The notes beneath the pieces are model-generated. The model worked only from the letters and a program-made list of their open reading frames with translations. It was not told the origin of the DNA and did no database searches. A stretch of 6,404 bases of DNA from Nitrospira sp. (GTDB lineage: Bacteria; Nitrospirota; JACRHL01), in NCBI GenBank assembly GCA_026994095.1, contig JALWRU010000426.1, forward strand, positions 1-6,404, given 5' to 3'. Position 1 is the first letter of the stretch, and the number at the start of each line of letters is the position of its first letter. The position numbers and the translations under genes are program-made. This document shows, piece by piece, positions 1 to 4,289 of the stretch.

Positions 1-209
1 AACGGCTACCATCTGTGTGGCAGGCACAGGCCCATACCGACCAGGGATTCGACCGACGGTTTGGGAGATCCCGATAGACCCTTGCTCCCCTAATATAGAT
101 TGCGGTAGCGTATGCACCCATCGCGCAAGTGCATTTTAATGATGTAAACCGCGCTCTTGGGGATCTATTCCCCACTATTATTACTCCCTCGCATAGACCG
201 GAGATCGTT

Positions 210-974
210 TTGTCGGATACCCAGTTTCCCCCGCCGCCGCCCGGTTCGCCCATGCTGGGTGGATATTCGTTAACCGATTGGGTGCAGGACAATCTGGCCA
301 CGGTAATATCGATCGTGGTCGTCGTGTTGCTGTGCATCGGTGCCGGGATCGGTGTGAGCCAGTGGCTTAGCGGCAAGAACGAAGCGGCTCAGGCGCGGCT
401 GTCAGAGATCACTACGGAATGGTTGCAGGGTGACAAAACCCAGACCCGGTCGGTGGTTGACCAGCTCACGGCGTATCTTGCTGATGGTCCTCCGGGAATC
501 GCCGGGGATATGGCGCTGGTGCTGTTGGGTCAGGCGCAAGAGGAGTTGGGTTCGACGGTAGAAGCGCAGGCCAGCTTTCGGTCTGGGTTTGACGCGCCAG
601 AGCCGTTGGGTTCGGTGGCCCGCATGCGGTTGGCATATTTGAAGGCCTCCACCGGTGATCTGCCGGGGGCGGAGCGCCTTTTTCAAGAGGTGATGCAGCG
701 TAGCCCCGGCCTCGCTCCGCAAGCGGCATTGGAGATGGGTCGTCTGGCAGAGATGGCAGACAACACCGAGATGGCGGTCGCCCGCTACACCGAGGTGACT
801 GAGAAATACCCCACATCACTGCAATCCGGCGAATCCCGCGCCCGTATGCGCAAGCTGGGGGTCTCACCAGAGCCGAAGATGAGCTTGCCGGACTTCGCCG
901 ACGTGGCACCGGTTGAGGTGCCCGATGCTGAGCCCGCTGCCGGAGATGCTGCTGCGACAGGGGCAAAAGAGTAG
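210..974 (+). CDS. Membrane-anchored TPR-type protein
   Basis: This is a 254-residue protein with a short cytoplasmic-type N-terminus, one membrane segment and a helical repeat domain. I chose the TTG at 210 because GGAG (200-203) lies 6 bases upstream and the product starts MSDTQF. An in-frame ATG at 129 adds 27 unremarkable residues, and the ATG at 252 has no ribosome binding site. Residues 7-11 are five consecutive prolines. Residues 29-49 are a strongly hydrophobic segment (LATVISIVVVVLLCIGAGIGV). From about residue 80 to 210 there are helix pairs with TPR-like spacing, for example LGQAQEELGS, LAYLKASTGDLPGAERLF and EMGRLAEMADNTEMAVARY. The tail is acidic and alanine-rich. The layout resembles YfgM-like ancillary translocon proteins, but no bamB or hisS neighbour is visible, so the role is unassigned. 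It appears to be chromosomal backbone, upstream of the tRNA. Confidence 0.8.
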   Translation: MSDTQFPPPPPGSPMLGGYSLTDWVQDNLATVISIVVVVLLCIGAGIGVSQWLSGKNEAAQARLSEITTEWLQGDKTQTRSVVDQLTAYLADGPPGIAGDMALVLLGQAQEELGSTVEAQASFRSGFDAPEPLGSVARMRLAYLKASTGDLPGAERLFQEVMQRSPGLAPQAALEMGRLAEMADNTEMAVARYTEVTEKYPTSLQSGESRARMRKLGVSPEPKMSLPDFADVAPVEVPDAEPAAGDAAATGAKE

Positions 975-1011
975 CCCGGTCACTGCTCCGCCGCCCTGAT
1001 TCGATCCGGGC
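974..1011 (+). other. Hairpin at the 3' end of the TPR gene
   Basis: GCCCGG (974-979) and CCGGGC (1006-1011) form a 6-bp inverted repeat that begins on the last base of the stop codon, with a 26-base loop. A smaller hairpin follows (CGCTT 1014-1018 with AAGCG 1024-1028). Neither is followed by a T-run, so this is not a classic intrinsic terminator. It may mark the 3' end of the transcript, or be chance in GC-rich DNA. Confidence 0.25.
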
Positions 1012-1114
1012 AGCGCTTAAGTGAAGCGTGGCGGGCTGACGGTCCACCAAAAGGTCGGTCAGGCATGGTTGCCTTGGCTCCTGTAACGGCGAGGCCAGCC
1101 AGAGACAGGCTTCA

Positions 1115-1143
1115 TTGCCTGCAAGCACACGCTCTGATATAGT
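1115..1143 (+). promoter_or_regulatory. Promoter of the tRNA-Ala gene
   Basis: TTGCCT (1115-1120, 4/6 to the -35 consensus) and TATAGT (1138-1143, 5/6 to the -10 consensus) are separated by exactly 17 bases. Transcription would start near 1150, about 17 bases before the mature tRNA. The bases after the -10 are GC-rich (TCCGGGCGC). In enterobacteria such discriminators go with stringent control of stable RNA promoters, so the same control is an inference here. A small hairpin (CAGGC 1106-1110 with GCCTG 1117-1121) overlaps the -35. Confidence 0.6.
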
Positions 1144-1166
1144 TCCGGGCGCAAAAAAATGGATAT

Positions 1167-1242
1167 GGGGCGGTAGCTCAGCTGGGAGAGCGTAGCGTTC
1201 GCAATGCTAAGGTCGGGAGTTCGATCCTCCTCCGCTCCACCA
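1167..1242 (+). tRNA. tRNA-Ala, anticodon CGC
   Basis: This is a complete 76-base cloverleaf with an encoded CCA end (1240-1242). The acceptor stem GGGGCGG (1167-1173) pairs with CCGCTCC (1232-1238) and contains G3:U70, the main identity element for alanyl-tRNA synthetase. The anticodon stem is 1193-1197 with 1205-1209 and the loop is TTCGCAA, giving anticodon CGC at 1200-1202, which reads GCG. The T arm is 1215-1231 with loop TTCGATC. The discriminator base is A1239. Six T residues follow at once (1243-1248) and may help end transcription. The downstream genes are accessory in character, so the 3' half of this gene is a plausible attachment site for the element. Confidence 0.97.
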
Positions 1243-1270
1243 TTTTTTCAATGACTTACGAATGATCTCT

Positions 1271-1309
1271 GGCTTCAGATTTCTTTCTGAAGTCCGAATG
1301 AAGTCCAAT
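1271..1309. repeat. Hairpin and 11-base direct repeat beside the tRNA
   Basis: GGCTTCAG (1271-1278) pairs with CTGAAGTC (1287-1294), including one G-T pair, around an 8-base loop. The right arm runs into a tandem repeat in which TGAAGTCC at 1288-1295 recurs at 1299-1306, an 11-base period of about one helical turn. Phage-type tyrosine integrases often bind short direct repeats (arm sites) near the att core. Position just inside the tRNA fits this, but no integrase is visible and only two copies exist. Confidence 0.4.
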
Positions 1310-1400
1310 TCGATTGCTGTGTTTCAAGGGGTTAAGCCATTTTTCTTGCCTTTGGGTAACGCCTCTGGGAACTCGGTTCGTGTGCAAAAGAGGTCAGCCG

Positions 1401-2075
1401 ATGCCCATCTTGACGACAACCTGCCCCCATTGCCGCACAGAACATGTTGCCGCTCAGTTTGTTGGCTTTGTTCAGCAACCGGAAATGGTGTACAGACATA
1501 ACAAGGGGCAATGTGTTCTGTACACAACGTTTTTTGCTTGTCAGAAATGCCATAAGGGAATTTGCGCTCAAGTAATCAGCACTACCAGCGATAGCCCAGC
1601 TGGCTATAGTGGTGACCTCCTTGATAGCCCCTACTTGACCATTGAATCAATCTACCCCATGGCAGGTGAGCATAAGGCACCACCCCACGCCCCAAGTTCG
1701 GTAGAGCGTGTGTTTATACAGGCAAAAGACAACCTGTCCCGACATCAGTGGGAGGCAGCTGGGGCAATGTATCGCAAGGCGTTAGATATCGCGACCAAAG
1801 AAAAGGCGCCGAGCAAGAAAGGTGGGAATCTTGCTTCCCGAATCGATCACTTGGCTAAAGAGGGCGTGATCACTGAGGCGATGCAGGGTTGGGCTCATGC
1901 AATCCGAATTGACGGGAACGAAGCCGCCCACGAAGATGAGGCTATCGACGAGGCGACTGCTACGGACTTGCATGCCTTCACCGAGTTGTTCCTCATGTAT
2001 GCATACACGCTCCCTGGGATGATGCAGGAGCGCAGACAACGGAAAAGTCCGCCAGAAGAGGCGGCAGAGGCATAG
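1401..2075 (+). CDS. Zinc-ribbon DUF4145 domain protein
   Basis: This is a 224-residue protein. The ATG at 1401 is preferred because AGAGG (1389-1393) lies 7 bases upstream and the product then starts directly before its first CxxC. The longer reading from 1314 adds 29 residues with no ribosome site. The N-terminal zinc ribbon has CPHC at residues 8-11 and CQKC at 47-50. A DUF4145-like helical domain covers about residues 96-215, with the typical opening AKDNLSRHQWEAAGAMYRKA and the conserved IRIDGNEAAH near residues 168-177 (R169, N173, H177). DUF4145 has been grouped with the HEPN superfamily, many members of which are RNases in defence or toxin systems. The R-to-H spacing here is wider than the classic RX4-6H, so nuclease activity is not assured. 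It is the first gene inside the tRNA, convergent with the next gene, and probably element cargo. Family call is good and function is open. Confidence 0.8.
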   Translation: MPILTTTCPHCRTEHVAAQFVGFVQQPEMVYRHNKGQCVLYTTFFACQKCHKGICAQVISTTSDSPAGYSGDLLDSPYLTIESIYPMAGEHKAPPHAPSSVERVFIQAKDNLSRHQWEAAGAMYRKALDIATKEKAPSKKGGNLASRIDHLAKEGVITEAMQGWAHAIRIDGNEAAHEDEAIDEATATDLHAFTELFLMYAYTLPGMMQERRQRKSPPEEAAEA

Positions 2076-2127
2076 CAATTTCGTTTGGGCAGTTGGTTGG
2101 GGCACCGCTAACACGTACCAGGGAAGC

Positions 2128-2155
2128 AAAAAAGCCCCGCCATTTCTGACGGGGC
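2128..2155 (-). terminator. Intrinsic terminator of the 2174-2611 gene
   Basis: Read on the minus strand, GCCCCG (2155-2150) and CGGGGC (2139-2134) form a 6-bp GC stem with a 10-base loop. Six U residues follow directly (2133-2128). It lies 18 bases after the stop codon of the minus-strand gene. On the plus strand the stem is followed by a T-rich but interrupted stretch, so it may also end the DUF4145 transcript. Confidence 0.85.
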
Positions 2156-2173
2156 CTCTTCGGTTTTGGGTGG

Positions 2174-2611
2174 TCAGGCTGTCGCTTCCTTTTCGGCCTC
2201 TCGGCAATGACGGCATCGGTCGTCTACCACTTCGCCGGTATCGCTCCAGGTATCCCGCCCGGTGGTCCTGTTGTGGTCGTCCAGTTCCATTTGCTGGGTA
2301 GGGCTACCTGCCGTCTCCCAATCGCGAATGGTGGCCGACTTGAGTCCTTCCCGTTCCATCCACCGAAAGACGTGATGCCAGATGTTCTGTTGATCGTTGG
2401 CCAACGCATGGCCCAGCCGCATGGCCTCAATCGGTGCCAGCCCATTGATAAAGGCCACATCGGCAGCCAACTCGCGCAAGGTGGCCTCGGCTTCCTGGCC
2501 GGTCTCGTTGTCCCTGTAGGTGAAGGCCTCCGGGTGCGCCAGACTGTGCGAAGTCAGGACGTAGCGCGGCTGGGTCTTGATCGGCGCGGGGGCCGTGGTT
2601 TGGTTGTCCAT
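2174..2611 (-). CDS. Unrecognised 145-residue protein
   Basis: I do not recognise this family. The start is set at 2611 (MDNQTT) because a perfect AGGAGG (2619-2624) lies 7 bases upstream. An upstream in-frame ATG at 2707 would add 32 residues across the structured leader and has no good ribosome site. Residues 1-15 are polar and probably disordered. A mainly helical, charged region follows, with ATLRELAADVAFINGLAPIEAMRLGHALA and a tryptophan-rich stretch IWHHVFRWMEREG. The C-terminus holds one CxxC pair (CRHC, residues 135-138), too little for a complete zinc site unless histidines or a second chain contribute. No signal peptide or membrane segment is visible. It has a promoter (2810-2838), a long folded leader and a strong terminator, so it is a single-gene unit. 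It could be an element regulator or anti-host protein, which is a guess from context only. Confidence 0.75.
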   Translation of the reverse strand: MDNQTTAPAPIKTQPRYVLTSHSLAHPEAFTYRDNETGQEAEATLRELAADVAFINGLAPIEAMRLGHALANDQQNIWHHVFRWMEREGLKSATIRDWETAGSPTQQMELDDHNRTTGRDTWSDTGEVVDDRCRHCREAEKEATA

Positions 2612-2620
2612 TGATTTGCC

Positions 2621-2804
2621 TCCTGTAGTTTTTGATATGAGTTCCAGACCAATGGCCTGGAACCGGGTGCTATCAACCGCTACAGGAACGGCGGGCTTAT
2701 TCCCCATTGCTGGGTATTGTATTCACCCACACCCGGCACAACAGGGCGCAGAAAAGCCGCATCTATCGGGTGCGGCGCCCGCCTGTAAGGGTTGATAGCC
2801 CTTA
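2621..2804 (-). promoter_or_regulatory. Structured 5' leader with competing pairings
   Basis: This is the predicted RNA leader of the 2174-2611 gene. Segment 2669-2678 pairs perfectly over 10 bp with 2790-2799. Inside it, 2681-2686 pairs with 2782-2787 and 2692-2696 with 2777-2781. The closed region holds a terminator-like hairpin (2756-2761 with 2771-2776, then UUUU at 2755-2752) and a small hairpin (2711-2715 with 2725-2729). A 10-bp hairpin with a 3-base loop spans 2641-2663 and needs one G-U pair that exists only in minus-strand RNA. The segment UCCUGUAG (2687-2680) can instead pair over 8 bp with CUACAGGA (2628-2621), which covers most of the AGGAGG ribosome site. The 5' hairpin 2786-2791 with 2799-2804 competes with the long stem. 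This arrangement suggests control of translation. It matches no riboswitch class I know. Confidence 0.5.
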
Positions 2805-2809
2805 GGACG

Positions 2810-2838
2810 AATGTAGGGGATACGGTGGGGGGTGTCAA
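2810..2838 (-). promoter_or_regulatory. Promoter for the 2174-2611 gene
   Basis: On the minus strand a perfect -35 TTGACA (2838-2833) is followed after 17 bases by TACATT (2815-2810, 4/6 to the -10 consensus). The start would fall near 2803, almost exactly the outer end of the folded leader, so the two predictions support each other. Confidence 0.65.
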
Positions 2839-2849
2839 GGTGGGGGGTG
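2824..2849. repeat. Duplicated GGTGGGGGGTG box at the -35
   Basis: The 11-mer GGTGGGGGGTG occurs at 2824-2834 and again at 2839-2849, a 15-base period. The copies flank and overlap the -35 of the minus-strand promoter. They could be tandem sites for a regulator, or iteron-like sites if the region is an origin. The long G-runs also make a chance low-complexity duplication possible. Confidence 0.45.
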
Positions 2850-2898
2850 GTGATAGACATCTGCAATATAGCCGCACAGATACAGGGTGCGCCGATAA

Positions 2899-2924
2899 AC
2901 ACCTATGCTGTTATACACAGGTGT
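2899..2924. promoter_or_regulatory. DnaA-box match inside a dyad
   Basis: TTATACACA at 2911-2919 matches the DnaA-box consensus TTATNCACA without mismatch. It lies inside an inverted repeat, ACACCT (2899-2904) with AGGTGT (2919-2924). I found no second full match. A single box may arise by chance, but its setting among repeats and strong dyads makes an origin or a DnaA-sensitive control site worth considering. Confidence 0.35.
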
Positions 2925-2931
2925 GATAGTG

Positions 2932-2967
2932 TTGGATGGTCGGGTCGTGTTTTGTGTAACAGCGACC
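2932..2967 (+). promoter_or_regulatory. Candidate hicBA promoter with overlapping dyad
   Basis: TTGGAT (2932-2937) and TGTAAC (2955-2960) are separated by 17 bases and are a modest match to -35/-10, with a start near 2967. The -10 lies inside an imperfect dyad, GGTCG (2943-2947) with CGACC (2963-2967), which could be an operator. The call is tentative because the -35 is weak. Confidence 0.35.
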
Positions 2968-2987
2968 GATAAGTCACTGAGTGGGGC

Positions 2988-3009
2988 CGCCTACTGCATT
3001 ATGTAGGCG
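2988..3009. promoter_or_regulatory. Inverted repeat, candidate HicB operator
   Basis: CGCCTAC (2988-2994) and GTAGGCG (3003-3009) are perfect 7-bp arms around an 8-base spacer, about 30 bases before the hicB start. HicB antitoxins commonly repress their own operon by binding inverted repeats at the promoter, so this is the best operator candidate. A hairpin in the leader RNA is the alternative. Confidence 0.45.
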
Positions 3010-3039
3010 TTAATGGGTGGCGGTAAGGAGTGTATAGAT

Positions 3040-3342
3040 ATGGGTTTGTTTGAGGTAAGGGTGCAACTCCCGTTCAAGGTGCAGCCGGAAGACGGCCACT
3101 TTGTGTCAATCTGTCCAGCCCTTCAGGTGTACAGCCAAGGCCCAGACGAGGCAAAGGCTCTCTCAAACCTCGAAGAGGCGGTTACCCTGTTTATTGAATC
3201 ATGCTACGAACGTGGCACCCTCAATCAGGTAATGAAGGATTGTGGCTTCTACCAAACACAGCCGCACGAATCCACGGATGATAAGTACATCGACGTAAGC
3301 GTTCCCTTTGCTGTAAATGTCGAAGAGACTGTTACCAACTAA
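3040..3342 (+). CDS. hicB: HicB-family antitoxin
   Basis: This 100-residue protein is the antitoxin of a type II toxin-antitoxin pair. It would bind and neutralise the HicA RNase encoded by the overlapping next gene. The ATG at 3040 is chosen because AAGGAG (3025-3030) precedes it by 9 bases. The ATG at 3013 lies before that site and has none of its own. The HicB partial RNase-H-like fold is visible as strand-rich residues 3-35 with DGHFVSICPALQVYSQG, then the helix EAKALSNLEEAVTLFIESC (about 37-55). The C-terminal 35 residues are short and show no clear helix-turn-helix or ribbon-helix-helix, so any DNA binding by HicB alone is uncertain. The gene order is antitoxin first, the reverse of the E. 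coli hicAB order. Confidence 0.85.
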   Translation: MGLFEVRVQLPFKVQPEDGHFVSICPALQVYSQGPDEAKALSNLEEAVTLFIESCYERGTLNQVMKDCGFYQTQPHESTDDKYIDVSVPFAVNVEETVTN

Positions 3343-3550
3343 CTGGAAAACACTGGTCAAAGTGTTCACTTCCGCAGGCTTTGTGGAAACAAGAAACACC
3401 GCCAGCCATATCGTGATGGCCCGCGCCGGTGTCACGCGCCCCGTCATCATCCCCAAGTACGATGAGATCGGCTTGGACATAATTACCAACAACATGCGTA
3501 CCGCTGACATGTCCAGGGATGAGTACTTCAACCACCTAGATAACATCTAG
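3317..3550 (+). CDS. hicA: HicA-family mRNA interferase toxin
   Basis: This 77-residue toxin is of the usual HicA size, with a double-stranded-RNA-binding-like fold that cleaves mRNA when HicB is lost. The catalytic histidine is probably H31 in TASHIVM, which takes the place of the usual G-S-H motif. The N-terminal helix (WKTLVKVFTSAGF, residues 10-22) and the strand VTRPVIIPKY also fit the family. The start at 3317 overlaps the hicB end by 26 bases and has no evident Shine-Dalgarno site, so translation is probably coupled to hicB. That would keep toxin below antitoxin. The C-terminal part (NNMRTADMSRDEYFNHLDNI) is longer than in short HicA proteins. No frameshift or lost key residue is seen, so the pair looks intact. 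Confidence 0.85.
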   Translation: MSKRLLPTNWKTLVKVFTSAGFVETRNTASHIVMARAGVTRPVIIPKYDEIGLDIITNNMRTADMSRDEYFNHLDNI

Positions 3551-3591
3551 CGCCGTACCTGCTAAGTCGGGCTTGTAATACCCACACGGGC

Positions 3592-3623
3592 AGCCCCGGT
3601 GGTAACTCTGCCGGGGCTTTTTT
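3592..3623 (+). terminator. Intrinsic terminator after hicA
   Basis: AGCCCCGG (3592-3599) and CCGGGGCT (3611-3618) form a perfect 8-bp stem with an 11-base loop, followed by a six-T run (3618-3623). It closes the hicBA operon about 40 bases after the hicA stop. In the other direction the U-tract is missing, so it is mainly a plus-strand terminator. Confidence 0.92.
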
Positions 3624-3662
3624 GTCTACCTTGCGCTCGGCACGCAACTTGATCTCGGCAGC

Positions 3663-3983
3663 CTACCCGCCCCCCAGCAGCCGCAGCACTTCCGTATGGG
3701 GTACATAGTAGCGGCCCGTCATGCGGACGGCCTGTATCCGGCTGGGGGAATCCGGCGGCAATTTGATCCGTTTGAACACAGCAGACCGTGATATCCCCAG
3801 CACCTTCGCTACCACGCCGGTCGGATACCGATAGGCCAGCGGTCGACCGATCATGGTCAGGGCTTCCCGCATCTCGTTTTCGGGTGTGATGTAGCTCCTT
3901 TTATCAGGGCAGACGGGTAGGTGCTTGCACTCCGCCCTATCTGTGCGTTGTGGGCGATCCTCAGGCCAAAGGAAGGAAGTCAT
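3663..3983 (-). CDS. Small helix-turn-helix DNA-binding protein
   Basis: This protein has up to 106 residues and resembles MerR-like/HTH_17 proteins of the excisionase or AlpA regulator type. The helix-turn-helix lies near residues 53-73 (YPTGVVAKVLGISRSAVFKRI). It is followed by a typical wing and C-terminal segment, MTGRYYVPHTEVLRLLGGG. Such proteins act in phages and islands as excision factors or activators of integrase genes. The start is uncertain. The ATG at 3983 has only a weak upstream site (CAGG). The ATG at 3872 would remove 37 poorly conserved-looking residues and keep the whole domain. An AAGGAG lies in between with no standard start close behind it. CAGGCC (3962-3967) and GGCCTG (3988-3993) enclose the first start codon and could be an operator. 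The gene is codirectional with the capsid gene but separated by 306 bases. Confidence 0.72.
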   Translation of the reverse strand: MTSFLWPEDRPQRTDRAECKHLPVCPDKRSYITPENEMREALTMIGRPLAYRYPTGVVAKVLGISRSAVFKRIKLPPDSPSRIQAVRMTGRYYVPHTEVLRLLGGG

Positions 3984-4289
3984 AGGGGGCCTGTAGCTAC
4001 CAAAACTTCGAGACTCCGCGTACCCGTAACTCGCGCGCTCTAGGAGTACCTTTTTGTTTCAGTGGCTTACAGATTCGTCGCCAGTGCTCTGACGACTGAC
4101 AGCAGACACCCAACTTCCTTCCTTGCTCGCGCCACATTGCTGCAGGTCAGCCAATAAATTTGTGGGCGAGTGGTTCAGCAGAAGGTGCCCACCCCACCCG
4201 GACTGAACAGGGAGCAGCCTGGGTCCGGATGAGATGGGCTGATGCCCCCGGTGGTGATCGATGCCGGACCACCAGCGGGGACCAATGGG
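3984..4289. other. Gap between capsid and HTH genes
   Basis: I see no convincing gene here. Just after the capsid stop, GGTGGT (4250-4255) pairs with ACCACC (4268-4273), and flanking C and G runs (4245-4249 and 4277-4280) extend it. No U-tract follows in the minus direction, so it is a possible 3'-end hairpin rather than a clear terminator. A weaker hairpin is TCGTC (4075-4079) with GACGA (4091-4095). The remaining DNA could hold the HTH gene's promoter, but I could not pick a good -35/-10 pair. Confidence 0.4.

Noticed and set aside
1..128. Open frames running in from the left edge as the tail of an upstream gene, and a promoter around TAATAT (91-96)
   Set aside because: Two plus frames are open for 30 to 45 codons but neither shows a recognisable C-terminus, and no fitting -35 precedes the AT-rich box.
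466..1128. Minus-strand open frame of 220 residues opposite the TPR gene
   Set aside because: Its product is proline/arginine-rich with no motif, while the plus-strand frame encodes a membrane segment and helical repeats. It is antisense shadow.
2207..2614. Plus-strand open frame of 135 residues opposite the unknown minus-strand gene
   Set aside because: The minus-strand gene has promoter, perfect ribosome site and terminator. The plus frame has none of these.
2665..2804. Integron attC site, because of the long imperfect inverted repeat
   Set aside because: The ends do not show the RYYYAAC and GTTRRRY core boxes in the right places, and no integron gene is near.
2789..2850. G-quadruplex on the plus strand in the G-rich promoter region
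   Set aside because: Only three close runs of at least three G are present, with the fourth more than 20 bases away. A stable quadruplex is not convincing.
3969..4124. Exact 12-base inverted repeat AAGGAAGGAAGT (3969-3980) and its complement (4113-4124)
   Set aside because: It is simple purine-rich sequence and about one such match is expected by chance in a window of this size.
3997..4137. Minus-strand ORF of 46 residues starting MWREQGRKLG between the capsid and HTH genes
   Set aside because: It has only a weak ribosome site, a composition rich in arginine and cysteine typical of chance frames, and no recognisable motif. It remains possible but not supported.
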